DNA of 64,000 nucleotides from Tropicimonas sp. IMCC6043 (lineage in GTDB: Bacteria; Pseudomonadota; Alphaproteobacteria; Rhodobacterales; Rhodobacteraceae). The stretch spans positions 248,001 through 312,000 of the forward strand of contig NZ_SELO01000003.1 of NCBI RefSeq assembly GCF_004146235.1, in the 5' to 3' direction. The position numbers were made by a program, and so were the translations under genes. The notes below the pieces were generated by a model. It saw nothing but the letters and a program-made list of their open reading frames with translations. It did not search any database and was not told the origin of the DNA. Numbering within the stretch: the first letter of the stretch is position 1; each line of letters begins with the position of its first letter. Positions 8,654 through 17,350 of this stretch are shown here, one piece after another.

Positions 8654-10288
8654 GTGCCCGATCTTCTGAAGCGCGCCATCATTCCGCTGCTCGCCGCACT
8701 TCTGGCGGCAGTCGCGCTTGCGCAAGGCTGGATCTGGCTCGCGCTGCCGGCCCTCGCCATTGTCGCGCTCGGCATCTACGATTTCTCGCAGACCCGCTGG
8801 ACGATCACCCGGAATTATCCCGTCGCGGGGCGGATCCGCTGGTTGTTCTACAAGCTGCGTCCCTATCTGCACGCCTACATCGTCGAGGACGACCTGAGCG
8901 GCACGCCCTATTCCTTCGAGGCGCGTAACCTGATCCATTCGCGCGCGCGCGGAGAGACCGGCACCCAGCCCTTCGGCACCGAGCGCGACGTCGAGTCGGC
9001 GGAATATCACTGGGTCGGCCACTCTATCGCGGCCAAGTCCGACCCCGACACCTCCCCGCGGGTGACGGTTGGCAATGACCAGTGCTCCCGGCCCTATTCC
9101 GCCTCCATCCTCAACATCTCCGCGATGAGCTTCGGCGCCCTGTCGGCCAATGCCGTCCGGGCGCTGAACCGTGGCGCGGCGCTCGGCGGGTTCTACCACG
9201 ACACCGGCGAGGGCGGGATCAGCCCCTATCACCTGGAGCATGGCGGCGATCTCGTCTGGGAACTCGGATCGGGCTATTTCGGCGCCCGCGACAAGGACGG
9301 GCGCTTCGACCCCGAGAGCTTCCGCGACGGAGCCGCCCGGGAAACTGTCAGGATGACCGAGATCAAGCTGAGCCAGGGCGCCAAGCCCGGCCACGGCGGG
9401 CTACTTCCGGCGGCCAAGGTGACGGAGGAGATTGCCGGCATCCGAAAGATTCCGGCGCATCGGGACTGCCTCTCGCCGCGCGCGCATTCGGCCTTTTCGA
9501 CCCCGATCGAGCTGATGGAGTTTGCCGCAAAGCTGCGCGACCTGTCGGGCGGCAAGCCGGTGGGGCTCAAGCTCTGCATCGGCCACCCGCACGAGCCCTT
9601 CGCGCTGGTCAAGGCCATGCTGGAAACCGGCATCCGGCCCGATTTCATCGTCGTCGATGGTGGCGAAGGCGGCACCGGGGCGGCGCCGCTGGAGCTGTCG
9701 GACTGGGTAGGCATGCCACTATCCGAGGGGTTGGTCCTGATGCGCAATGCCCTGGTCGGCGCCGGTCTGAAGGAGCACGTGCGGCTCGCGGCCAGCGGCA
9801 AGGTCTATTCCGGGATGGGCCTGGCCCGCGCCATTGCGCAGGGCGCGGACTGGTGCAACGCGGCGCGTGCCTTCATGTTGTCGATCGGCTGCATCCAGGC
9901 GCAACGCTGTCACCTGGGCACCTGCCCCACCGGGGTGACCACCCAGAGTGCCGGTCGCCAGCGCGGGCTGGTGCCGGAGGTTCAGGGCGAGCGCGCGGCG
10001 CAGTTCCACGCCAGGACGCTCGAAGCGCTGGCCGACATCGTCGCATCTGCTGGCTTCAAGCACCCCGCCGAGTTGGAGCCGCATCACCTGATGCACCGGG
10101 TCGGCCCGGAACGCGCGGTGCCGATGGATCGGGTGCACACCTTCCTGGCGCGGGGCGTGCTCATCGATGCGCCCGAGGAGACCATCTACGCCGACTGGTG
10201 GAAGGCGGCGCAGGCCGACAGTTTCCGCCCGGCGATCGACCTGGTGTCGGGGCGCGCGCGCACCCGCACCGACCAAACAGAAATGTAG
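8654..10288 (+). CDS. FMN-binding glutamate synthase-like protein, membrane-anchored
   Basis: The product (about 544 residues) has two N-terminal hydrophobic helices and then the GltS FMN-binding barrel domain: SFGALSANAVRALNRGA, GEGGISPYHLEHGGDLVWELGSGYFGARD, PGHGGLLPAAKVT, FIVVDGGEGGTGAAP and the Cys cluster CIQAQRCHLGTCPTG near residues 412-426 that can hold a 3Fe-4S centre. It lacks the amidotransferase domain of true GltB, so glutamate synthesis with free ammonia or another FMN redox reaction is possible. Two in-frame GTG codons occur at 8648 and 8654. The latter has the better spacing from GGAGG (8642-8646). It is 9 bp from poxB, so the two are cotranscribed. Confidence 0.85.
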   Translation: MPDLLKRAIIPLLAALLAAVALAQGWIWLALPALAIVALGIYDFSQTRWTITRNYPVAGRIRWLFYKLRPYLHAYIVEDDLSGTPYSFEARNLIHSRARGETGTQPFGTERDVESAEYHWVGHSIAAKSDPDTSPRVTVGNDQCSRPYSASILNISAMSFGALSANAVRALNRGAALGGFYHDTGEGGISPYHLEHGGDLVWELGSGYFGARDKDGRFDPESFRDGAARETVRMTEIKLSQGAKPGHGGLLPAAKVTEEIAGIRKIPAHRDCLSPRAHSAFSTPIELMEFAAKLRDLSGGKPVGLKLCIGHPHEPFALVKAMLETGIRPDFIVVDGGEGGTGAAPLELSDWVGMPLSEGLVLMRNALVGAGLKEHVRLAASGKVYSGMGLARAIAQGADWCNAARAFMLSIGCIQAQRCHLGTCPTGVTTQSAGRQRGLVPEVQGERAAQFHARTLEALADIVASAGFKHPAELEPHHLMHRVGPERAVPMDRVHTFLARGVLIDAPEETIYADWWKAAQADSFRPAIDLVSGRARTRTDQTEM

Positions 10289-10297
10289 GAGCTTTCC

Positions 10298-12013
10298 ATG
10301 GCCGAGACTGTTGCCGAAATCGTCGTCGATACTCTGCTGAAGGCAGGGGCGAAAGGCTGCTGGGGCATCGTCGGCGACACGATCAACCATTTCACGGACG
10401 CGGTGCGCCGCTCGGACCTGCGCTGGATCCATGTGCGTCACGAGGAGGCCGGCGCTCTTGCGGCCGGCGGTGAAGCCTATGTAACGGGGGAGCTGGCAGT
10501 TTGCGCCGGCACCTGCGGGCCGGGCAGCCTGCATTTCGTCAACGGCATCTTCGAGAGCCACCGAAACGGCGCGCCCGTGGTGCTGATTGCCTCCGACGTG
10601 GCCCGCTCCGAGGCCGGGCTGAACTTTCCGCAGGAGGTCGACCAACGGAAGATCTACGAGCAAACCAGCGTGTTCTGCGAGGCGATCTCGCACCCGGACC
10701 AGGCCCGACGGATCACCGCGATGGCGGCCCAGGCGGCGCTGACCCGCGGCGGCGTCGCGGTGGTGATCGTCAACGGAGACATGTTCAACGCGACGGCGGA
10801 GGACAAGCTCGACTGGTCGGTCCACCGCCCGTCGCCGGTGCTCCGCCCCTCCGACGACGAGCTCGGCGCGCTGGCAGAGGTCCTCAACGGCGCGCCATCG
10901 GTGACGCTCTATGCCGGCATCGGGGCGCGCGACGCGGGGCCCAACGTGGTCCGGCTCGCCGAGGCGCTTCGGGCGCCGGTCGTCCACAGCAGCCGCGCCA
11001 AGGAATTCATCGAGCCCGACAACCCATGGAACGTCGGCATGACGGGCATCCTCGGGAACAGAGCTGGCGCCGAGGCGATGGACCGGGCCGACATCGTGCT
11101 CTGCCTCGGAACGGATTTCGCCTGGACCCAGTTCTATCCCGAGGCCAAGCACGTCATCCAGATCGACAGCGACCCGACCCATCTCGGCCGCCGCGCACCG
11201 ATCCGCATGGGGCTAGTGGGCGATGTGGGCGACACGATCGACGCGCTGCTGCCGCGCCTCGAACCGCGCGAGGACGACAGCCACCTTCAGGCCGCGCTGG
11301 ACCGCTGGCAGAAGGACCGCGAGAGCTACGCTGAGAGCGGGGAGAACCGCGACCCGACGCTGATCCATCCGCAAAGCGTGGCACAGATGCTCGACCGGCT
11401 TGCCGGAGACGACGCGCTCTTCACCGCCGATGGCGGCTCGCCCATGGTCTGGCTGCTGCGGCACCTGACCGCCAATGGCCAAAGGCACTTCCTGACGAGC
11501 CTGCTGCACGGCACCATGGCCAACGCCTATCCGCAGGCGATGGGGCTCGCCGCAGCTTTTCCGAACCGGCAGGTGGTGGCGCTCTGTGGTGATGGCGGGC
11601 TGACGATGCTGATGGGCGACCTGCTGACGCTGAAGCAGGAGGGGCTCGGCGTGAAGCTCCTTGTCTTCAACAACGGCTCGCTCGGCTTCGTCGAGATGGA
11701 ACAGCGCGTCGAAGGTCTGCTCGACGCCTTCACGGAACTCGAGAACCCCGATTTCGCGAAGCTGGCGGAGGTCTGCGGCCTGAAGGGGTGGCGCGTGGAC
11801 AGCGCAGACGCGCTGGAACCGGCGATGCGCGCGTGGCTCGCGGCCGAGGGGCCGGCGCTCCTCGACGTCAAGGTCAACCGCATGGAACTGGTGATGCCGC
11901 CGGAAGTGACCACGGGACAGGTGGCCTCGACGGCGCTCTTCGGCATGAAGGCGGTGCTCGACGGGCGCGGCAAAGAGGTCGTCGCGCTGCTGCGCGACAA
12001 CTTCCTGCGCTAA
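10298..12013 (+). CDS. poxB: Pyruvate dehydrogenase (quinone) / pyruvate oxidase, thiamine-dependent
   Basis: The 571-residue enzyme shows the three domains of PoxB: the PYR domain with the catalytic Glu E50 in VRHEEAGALAAGGEA, the middle FAD-binding domain, and the PP domain with CGDGGLTMLMGD near residue 430 and FNNGSLGFVEMEQ. The C-terminal stretch GRGKEVVALLRDNFLR matches the membrane-binding tail of E. coli PoxB. It oxidises pyruvate to acetate and CO2 and passes electrons to quinone at the inner membrane. In E. coli it is a stationary-phase enzyme. Here it sits beside an FMN protein and a flavin reductase, which points to a redox or stress group. GAGCTTTCC precedes the ATG. Confidence 0.88.
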   Translation: MAETVAEIVVDTLLKAGAKGCWGIVGDTINHFTDAVRRSDLRWIHVRHEEAGALAAGGEAYVTGELAVCAGTCGPGSLHFVNGIFESHRNGAPVVLIASDVARSEAGLNFPQEVDQRKIYEQTSVFCEAISHPDQARRITAMAAQAALTRGGVAVVIVNGDMFNATAEDKLDWSVHRPSPVLRPSDDELGALAEVLNGAPSVTLYAGIGARDAGPNVVRLAEALRAPVVHSSRAKEFIEPDNPWNVGMTGILGNRAGAEAMDRADIVLCLGTDFAWTQFYPEAKHVIQIDSDPTHLGRRAPIRMGLVGDVGDTIDALLPRLEPREDDSHLQAALDRWQKDRESYAESGENRDPTLIHPQSVAQMLDRLAGDDALFTADGGSPMVWLLRHLTANGQRHFLTSLLHGTMANAYPQAMGLAAAFPNRQVVALCGDGGLTMLMGDLLTLKQEGLGVKLLVFNNGSLGFVEMEQRVEGLLDAFTELENPDFAKLAEVCGLKGWRVDSADALEPAMRAWLAAEGPALLDVKVNRMELVMPPEVTTGQVASTALFGMKAVLDGRGKEVVALLRDNFLR

Positions 12014-12144
12014 CCGGGCGGAGGAACGCGGCTGGTGGCTGCCCATGCCCGCGACTTCCTCAACGGCGGGCGCGGAAATCTCCTGCCGGTTGGAGCATTC
12101 GGAACCTGCGCCGGTCTGGTGCGTTCTCGTCAAAAGGAGCCGAC

Positions 12145-12807
12145 ATGACACACAGAACTACACTGCTCGACGTCGTCCCGCTGACACGGGATACACGGCA
12201 CTACGTCATCACCAAGCCTTCGGGCTACACGTTCACGCCCGGACAGGCGACCGAGGTCGCAATCGACCGTGACGGCTTGCGCGACGAGACGCGGCCCTTC
12301 ACTTTCACCAGCGACCCGGATGCCGATGTCCTGAGCTTCACGATCAAGAGCTATTTCGATCATGACGGCGTCACGAAGGAACTCCACTCCCTGAAGGCCG
12401 GCGACAGCCTGCTGATCGGCGATCCCTGGGGCGCCATCGCGGATAACGGGCCGGGCGTGTTCCTCGCCGGCGGCGCCGGGATCACACCGTTCATCGGCAT
12501 CCTGTCGGCACGCGCCCGGTCGGGCACGCTGTCGGGCTCCACATTGGTCTTTGCCAACGCGACGGAACGCGACATCATCCTGCGACCGCTGTGGGAGGGG
12601 ATGGACGGCCTCGTGACTGTCTTTGTCGTCGAGGAGGAGAGCAGCGGCCTGAGGACCGGCCGGATCGACGAAGCACTCCTCGACTCGGTGATCGACGACT
12701 GGGGCCAGCGGTTCTACCTCTGCGGGCCGCCAAAGATGGAAGAGCATGTGGCTGAAATCCTTGAGAAACGGGGCGTGCCCTCGGACCGCATTACGCGCGA
12801 GGAATAG
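12145..12807 (+). CDS. FAD-binding flavodoxin/ferredoxin-reductase-type oxidoreductase
   Basis: The 220-residue protein has the ferredoxin-NADP reductase fold. FAD is bound through DETRPFTFTSDP (RxxT/S-type), with SFTIKSYFDHDGVTKELHSLKAGD after it. The nucleotide domain has GVFLAGGAGITPFIGIL and ends with FYLCGPPKMEEHV. No 2Fe-2S domain is attached, so it must deliver electrons to a separate acceptor. The ATG at 12145 has AAAAGGAGCCGAC directly upstream. It is 131 bp downstream of poxB in the same direction and may have its own promoter. Confidence 0.85.
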   Translation: MTHRTTLLDVVPLTRDTRHYVITKPSGYTFTPGQATEVAIDRDGLRDETRPFTFTSDPDADVLSFTIKSYFDHDGVTKELHSLKAGDSLLIGDPWGAIADNGPGVFLAGGAGITPFIGILSARARSGTLSGSTLVFANATERDIILRPLWEGMDGLVTVFVVEEESSGLRTGRIDEALLDSVIDDWGQRFYLCGPPKMEEHVAEILEKRGVPSDRITREE

Positions 12808-12826
12808 CATCAGCGAGGTGAAACGG

Positions 12827-12845
12827 CGCGGCACCCGCTGCCGCG
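12827..12845. terminator. Weak hairpin after the flavin reductase gene
   Basis: CGCGGCA (12827-12833) and TGCCGCG (12839-12845) form a 7-bp stem with a 5-nt loop 20 bp past the stop at 12807. No T-run follows, so termination activity is uncertain. Confidence 0.3.
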
Positions 12846-13022
12846 TCGCCGCAAGACGTGCGGGAGAATGACCTGCTCCGAACGATCGAAGTCAGGAAGT
12901 ACCCGTCCGGCGGGCCAGCGGCCAAGCTTGATCCTTCAGGTCGACGCCATTTACCGTCTCACGCAACCGAACTCCCCCGGGCAGGTCTGGACCGGTCGAC
13001 CGCCGGCGCATAGGGTCATCCA

Positions 13023-14804
13023 ATGACAGCCGAACAGACACTCCTCTTCGCCCTGTTTGGCGTGGTCTTCGCGCTGCTCCTCTGGGGGCGGCTCCGCTAC
13101 GATCTGGTCGCCTTCTCGGCGCTGATGGCAAGCGTGGTGCTTGGGCTCGTTCCGTCCGAAGAGGCCTTTGCCGGGTTCGGACATCCGGCCACCCTCGTCG
13201 TCGCGCTCGTGCTGGTCGTTTCTGCCGGGCTCCAGCGGTCCGGGGCGGTCTACCTGATCACGCGGACGCTGGTCGATTCCGCGCGCAGCGTCGGTGCGCA
13301 TATCGCCTTCATGGGGGCGATCGCGGCCGCGCTCTCCGCCTTCATGAATAATGTCGCGGCGCTTGCCCTGCTCATGCCGGTGGATATCCAGACGGCCCGA
13401 AAGGCCGGGAGGTCGGCCCGGCTGACGCTGATGCCGCTCTCCTTCTGCACGATCCTCGGCGGCATGGCGACGCTCATCGGCACGCCGCCCAACATCATCA
13501 TCGCGGGCATCCGGCGGGACCAGCTGGGCGAAGGGTTCAACATGTTCGATTTCGCCCCGGTCGGTGGCGGCGTGGCGCTCGTGGGACTCGCCTTCGTGGC
13601 TTTGGTTGGCTGGCGCCTGATTCCGCGCGCCGAGGGCGACGGAGTGCTGTCGGAAGCGCGCGAACGGGTGAAGGACTATGTTGCCGAGCTGAAGATCCCC
13701 CCCGGATCGGACCTGATCGGGCGCCGGCTCTTCGAGACCTACGAGGCGGCCGAGAAGAACGACGTCGCCGTCATCGGCCTGGCGCGGGACGGCAAGCGTC
13801 GCTACGGGACACAGCGCAACACGGTTCTGCAGGAGGGCGACTCGCTCGTCCTCGAGGCGCTGCCGGAGGCGCTCGACGAGTATCGCGCGGCAACCGGACT
13901 GGAATTCCTTGACGGAGAGGAAGGTGCGCGGATCGGGCTCGTCGGCGAGGGCCTGTCGATCGTCGAAGCCGTCGTGCCGGAAACGGCGCGGATCGTCGGC
14001 AAGTCGGCGCGACGGATCGGGCTCGCCTGGAGGCAGCGCACCGTCCTGCTCGGAATCTCGCGCGGGGGGCGCCGGATCCCGAAGGAGGTCCGCAAAACCG
14101 ATGTCCGTGCCGGCGACATCCTGCTCCTCCTGACGCCCAAGGGCGAGGAAGAGACGGTTAGCGACTGGCTCGGCGTCCTGCCGCTCGCCGACCGGGGCCT
14201 CGTCGTCACGGATTTCGCCAAGGTCTGGACGGCCATCGGGATCTTCGGCCTGGCGGTCGCCGCGGCGTCCTTCGGCCTGGTCTATCTTCCCGTGGCGCTC
14301 GGCATCGTCGTTGTCGCCTATGTGCTGACCGGGGTGTTGCCGCTCGCGGAGCTCTACGAAAACATCGAGTGGCCGGTCGTCGTGCTGCTGGGGTCGATGA
14401 TCCCGCTCGGCGCGGCTCTCGACGCGGCCGGCGGGACCGCCCTGATCGCAGATGCGTTGCTCGGGCTGGGCGCGGGATGGCCGGCATGGGCCCTGCTCTG
14501 CCTGCTCATGATCGTCACCATGACGCTATCCGATGTCCTGAACAACACCGCCACGGCCGTGGTTGCCGCGCCGGTGGCGATCCAGATGGCCCAAAGCCTC
14601 GGCGTCAGCCCGGACCCGTTCCTGATGGCGGTCGCCGTCGCGGCCTCTTGCGCCTTCCTCACGCCGATCGGGCACAAGAACAACACCCTGATCCTCGGTC
14701 CGGGCGGCTACGCCTTTGGCGACTACTGGCGCATGGGGTTGCCGCTCGAAATCCTTGTCGTCGCCATTGCCGTGCCGATGATCCTTCTGGTCTGGCCGCT
14801 GTAA
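13023..14804 (+). CDS. SLC13/ArsB-type anion permease with two TrkA-C (RCK_C) domains
   Basis: The 593-residue inner-membrane transporter has paired membrane blocks (about residues 1-200 and 395-593) with FMNNVAALALLMPV and the family motif IGTPPNIIIAG, repeated in the second half as DVLNNTATAVVAAP. Between them are two regulatory TrkA-C domains (roughly 215-290 and 300-385, ending in DILLLLTPKGEEE). Members carry sulfate, dicarboxylates or other anions with sodium or protons; the ligand cannot be read here. The ATG at 13023 gives the expected short N-terminus before helix 1. The gene stands alone, 215 bp from the upstream reductase. Confidence 0.88.
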   Translation: MTAEQTLLFALFGVVFALLLWGRLRYDLVAFSALMASVVLGLVPSEEAFAGFGHPATLVVALVLVVSAGLQRSGAVYLITRTLVDSARSVGAHIAFMGAIAAALSAFMNNVAALALLMPVDIQTARKAGRSARLTLMPLSFCTILGGMATLIGTPPNIIIAGIRRDQLGEGFNMFDFAPVGGGVALVGLAFVALVGWRLIPRAEGDGVLSEARERVKDYVAELKIPPGSDLIGRRLFETYEAAEKNDVAVIGLARDGKRRYGTQRNTVLQEGDSLVLEALPEALDEYRAATGLEFLDGEEGARIGLVGEGLSIVEAVVPETARIVGKSARRIGLAWRQRTVLLGISRGGRRIPKEVRKTDVRAGDILLLLTPKGEEETVSDWLGVLPLADRGLVVTDFAKVWTAIGIFGLAVAAASFGLVYLPVALGIVVVAYVLTGVLPLAELYENIEWPVVVLLGSMIPLGAALDAAGGTALIADALLGLGAGWPAWALLCLLMIVTMTLSDVLNNTATAVVAAPVAIQMAQSLGVSPDPFLMAVAVAASCAFLTPIGHKNNTLILGPGGYAFGDYWRMGLPLEILVVAIAVPMILLVWPL

Positions 14805-14854
14805 CCGGGCGGCTGACCGGTGACACGCGCCGGAGGTCTACGGCAGGGACGCCG

Positions 14855-15115
14855 TCAGCTGCTTCGGGCTCCGAGCGTCAGCTCGAGCAGGTCGCGGATC
14901 GCACGTTCTTCGTCCGCCTTTGCAGTCTCGATTGCGAAGACAACGGCATCGACGGAATCCTCCGCCGAAGCGCCGGGATCTTCCTGCCCGTCCTGATAGC
15001 TGGTCTCGAGCGCCGAGAGCAGCGCCTCTCCCCTGACGCCCGCCGCAAGCAGGCAGAGAATATGCCGAAAGGCGAGTAGCCTCCCCTCGACGATGGGATC
15101 CAGAGACTCGGTCAT
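14855..15115 (-). CDS. Small acidic protein of unknown function
   Basis: This 86-residue helical protein starts MTESLDPIVEGRLLAFRHIL and has no membrane segment or known motif that I recognise. The ATG at 15115 was chosen because GGGAGAAGCCC lies just upstream; the longer frame adds an Arg/Pro-rich lead unlike a protein start. It is convergent with the SLC13 permease (50-bp gap) and divergent from the PRC-barrel-like gene, so the 167-bp gap at 15116-15282 may carry promoters for both. Codon pattern is normal for the region, which supports it as a real gene. Confidence 0.6.
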   Translation of the reverse strand: MTESLDPIVEGRLLAFRHILCLLAAGVRGEALLSALETSYQDGQEDPGASAEDSVDAVVFAIETAKADEERAIRDLLELTLGARSS

Positions 15116-15227
15116 GGGCTTCTCCCTGTTGGTTGCGCTCCGGCGCGGGGCCGCCGGCCGGGCTGTCCGATTACGGTTCGTCAAGGAGCCTGCCATGCCG
15201 GAAAGGTTGCGATCAATCACGGAAATT

Positions 15228-15252
15228 GGAACTCATCGGCGTCTGGAACGTT
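15228..15252 (+). promoter_or_regulatory. Candidate EcfG-type (general stress sigma factor) promoter
   Basis: GGAAC at 15228-15232, 16 bp, then CGTT at 15249-15252, which matches the GGAAC-N16/17-CGTT consensus for alphaproteobacterial EcfG promoters. It is 31 bp upstream of the ATG of the PRC-barrel-like gene. The -10 element lies inside a 9-bp inverted repeat at 15243-15262. Confidence 0.55.
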
Positions 15253-15262
15253 GACGTTCCAG
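15243..15262. promoter_or_regulatory. 20-bp near-perfect palindrome upstream of the PRC-barrel-like gene
   Basis: CTGGAACGT (15243-15251) and ACGTTCCAG (15254-15262) are exact inverted repeats with a 2-bp centre. It overlaps the -10 of the candidate EcfG promoter. It could be an operator for a dimeric regulator, or symmetry created by the promoter motif. Confidence 0.4.
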
Positions 15263-15282
15263 CACCACCAGGGAGATTGAAG

Positions 15283-15948
15283 ATGCTTCAGTCCATACGA
15301 GACCTGATCGGAACGCGACTGGATGTCGGCGACCGGGAGGGCGAGTTCCGCGATGCGTTCTTTCGCCTCGAAGACGGCATGATTCGCTACATCGCGCTCG
15401 ACCTAGGCGGCTGGCTGACGACCGACACCGTCATCGTTTCGACCGATCTGCTTTCGCCGCCGGAAGGCGATAGCGGCCGCTGGAGCGTCTCGCTGGACGA
15501 GGCAGCGCTCGAAACAGCGCCGCGATGGAACGAGACGGATCGGGCCGAAGAGATCGATCTCCGCCTCTGGCCGCCGGTCATCGTCGGCCCGTTCGGCAGC
15601 ACGATCTCGCCGATCCTGCTCTACGAGCAATTGCAGGCCGGCAAGGACGATCGGGACGACGACACCCTCGACGGGACCTCTGCGGCGCCCCTGATCCGGT
15701 CGCTTCAGCGCGTCGGCCACTGGCTCGGCCTTCCGGCCTTCGACGCGAGCGGCGAGATCGGCCGCCTCCACGACATGGATTTCGATCCGCAGAATGGCCG
15801 AATCCTGGCCTTCGTGCTGAACGGCCCCGGGCCGTTGCCCTCCCGTGGCGCAGCGCTGCCCTACGTCATGCTGCGTCACATCGCCGAACAGGGCACCCAT
15901 CTCGTTTTCGGGGAGACGGCAGTTCCCGAGGAGGTTGCCTCCCGCTGA
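15283..15948 (+). CDS. PRC-barrel domain-like protein
   Basis: The 221-residue soluble protein looks like two PRC-barrel-type units. The first reads IRDLIGTRLDVGDREGEFRDAFF and continues to WLTTDTVIVSTDLL. The second, about residues 140-195, includes LPAFDASGEIGRLHDMDFDPQNGRILAFVL. PRC-barrel proteins bind partners in photosynthetic reaction centres or RNA metabolism, and many small bacterial ones are stress-induced. The ATG at 15283 has GGGAGATTGAAG upstream. The candidate EcfG promoter immediately before it supports a stress role, but the exact function is unknown. Confidence 0.7.
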   Translation: MLQSIRDLIGTRLDVGDREGEFRDAFFRLEDGMIRYIALDLGGWLTTDTVIVSTDLLSPPEGDSGRWSVSLDEAALETAPRWNETDRAEEIDLRLWPPVIVGPFGSTISPILLYEQLQAGKDDRDDDTLDGTSAAPLIRSLQRVGHWLGLPAFDASGEIGRLHDMDFDPQNGRILAFVLNGPGPLPSRGAALPYVMLRHIAEQGTHLVFGETAVPEEVASR

Positions 15949-16010
15949 CGCCGATGCATCACGCGGAATGACATCCGGCGGCAAGTGGAGCGCCCGGGCT
16001 GGTCGCCCCC

Positions 16011-17150
16011 TCAGCGCCTTTCTCCGGGCACTGTCACGTCTGGTTTCCGGCAGACCCCGTCGGCGCAGCCAGGTCCGGATAGCCGCGGCTGTCGCGCGCC
16101 AGCCTCCGGATCTCCGGACGAAGCGATGAATACTGGCCTCCGGATCTCCGGACGAAGCGATGAATACTGGTTGCGGCGCAGGTGCTCGCGGAACTCCCGT
16201 GGCGTCTGGCCATACTGGCGCTTGAACGAGCGCGAGAAGACCGCCGGATAGGAGAATCCGCAGGCGATCGCGACATCGCCGATCGAAAATTCCTCGTAGA
16301 ACAGGAAGTTCCGCGCCGCCTGAATGCGAATCCTGAGATAGAGCCGCATCGGACTCTCGCCGAAGGTACGTTGGCAGAGCCGTGTCAGGGTGCGTGGAGA
16401 CACCGCGAGTTCCCGGGCCAATGCATCCAGGGTCAGCGGGAAGTCGAGATTCTGCTCCATCTTGGTGATCAGCCGCGCGGCGAGGGTGGTGGTTTCGGTC
16501 CGGGGCGCCGCGTCGCCGCGCTGCGCCACGGTGGCAGGGCGACGGGTATGGACCATGGCATTCGCGACCTCGTTGGCCAGCGCCTCGCCGCTGATGCCGG
16601 CGATGAGCTCCAACATCATGTCCAGCGTCGCGATCCCGCCCGCTGACTGCGCCCGGCCGTTGCCGATCCGGAACAGGCGATCCTCGACGACGGAGCTTTG
16701 AAACAGTTCCTGAAAGGTCCGCGCCGCCTCCCAGTGAAGCACGACCTCCGGGATCTCCGCCGTGCCGATCAGTCCGGCCTGGGCAAGTGCGAAGGCACCG
16801 GTGTCGGCGCTCCCGACGACCGCGCCGAACCGGGCCGCCGCGCGCAGGTGATTGAGCAGTTTGCTGGAATTGTGCTGCGTCGGCAGGTTTCCCTCGAAGA
16901 CCATGTAATGCGTCCCCACCGGCATCGTCTCGAATGAGCAATCGGCGTCCAGGCACATCCCGTTGGAGGCGCGCACTGCGCCGCCGGTCTCCGAAACGAG
17001 AACCCAGCGGTAGAGTTCCCGCCCCGAGTTCTGGTTGGCGATCCGGAGCGCGTCGATCGCCAGCACGAGCGCGTTCAACGGAAATTCCGGCTGCAGAAAC
17101 AACAGGAAGATCGGCGGCATGCTGGAGGGGCGGTGAAGCTCTGGGGCCAT
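16011..17150 (-). CDS. GlxA-family (DJ-1/PfpI plus AraC HTH) transcriptional regulator with altered C-terminus
   Basis: The 379-residue protein has an N-terminal DJ-1/PfpI-like amidotransferase domain (FLLFLQPEFPLNALVLAIDALRIAN to about residue 200; no catalytic Cys expected) and a C-terminal AraC domain with two helix-turn-helix units (LTLDALARELAVSPRTLTRLC and FSIGDVAIACGFSYPAVFSRSFKRQYGQTPREFR). Members activate amine, choline or carnitine-type catabolism. It is divergent from the DapA-like cluster and likely controls it. A 34-bp tandem duplication near the 3' end shifts the reading frame just after the AraC domain, giving a new tail of about 40 residues. The DNA-binding part is intact. 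The ATG at 17120 is an alternative start. Confidence 0.85.
   Translation of the reverse strand: MAPELHRPSSMPPIFLLFLQPEFPLNALVLAIDALRIANQNSGRELYRWVLVSETGGAVRASNGMCLDADCSFETMPVGTHYMVFEGNLPTQHNSSKLLNHLRAAARFGAVVGSADTGAFALAQAGLIGTAEIPEVVLHWEAARTFQELFQSSVVEDRLFRIGNGRAQSAGGIATLDMMLELIAGISGEALANEVANAMVHTRRPATVAQRGDAAPRTETTTLAARLITKMEQNLDFPLTLDALARELAVSPRTLTRLCQRTFGESPMRLYLRIRIQAARNFLFYEEFSIGDVAIACGFSYPAVFSRSFKRQYGQTPREFREHLRRNQYSSLRPEIRRPVFIASSGDPEAGARQPRLSGPGCADGVCRKPDVTVPGERR
16103..16170. repeat. Exact 34-bp tandem duplication inside the GlxA-type regulator gene
   Basis: Positions 16103-16136 and 16137-16170 are identical and directly adjacent. Each unit begins CCTCCGGATCTCCGGACG and contains two TCCGGA palindromes. 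Since 34 is not a multiple of 3, the second copy changes the frame of the host gene. With one copy the protein would end at the stop at 16034 instead of 16011. Confidence 0.95.
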
Positions 17151-17165
17151 GATGTCTCAATTTTG

Positions 17166-17188
17166 GCCAGATCGATGCATGATATGGC
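17166..17188. promoter_or_regulatory. Imperfect inverted repeat in the GlxA/DapA-like divergent promoter region
   Basis: GCCAGATC (17166-17173) and GATATGGC (17181-17188) match at 7 of 8 positions with a 7-bp spacer. They lie 15 bp upstream of the regulator start and within the 200-bp divergent region. They may be the regulator's own site; this is inferred from position. Confidence 0.3.
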
Positions 17189-17350
17189 TTCCAGCGTCAA
17201 CAGCTTCCGAGGCTTGCCACGGAAACTGGCCCTATCGAGCCGGCCTGCGCGATAGCCGGAGTGACCCTGACGGATCTCGGCAAAAACAGTTCCGCCACAC
17301 CCGTGCGCGGCGTGGCGTCGTGTGGTCCGGACCATCCTGGGAGGAACTGC

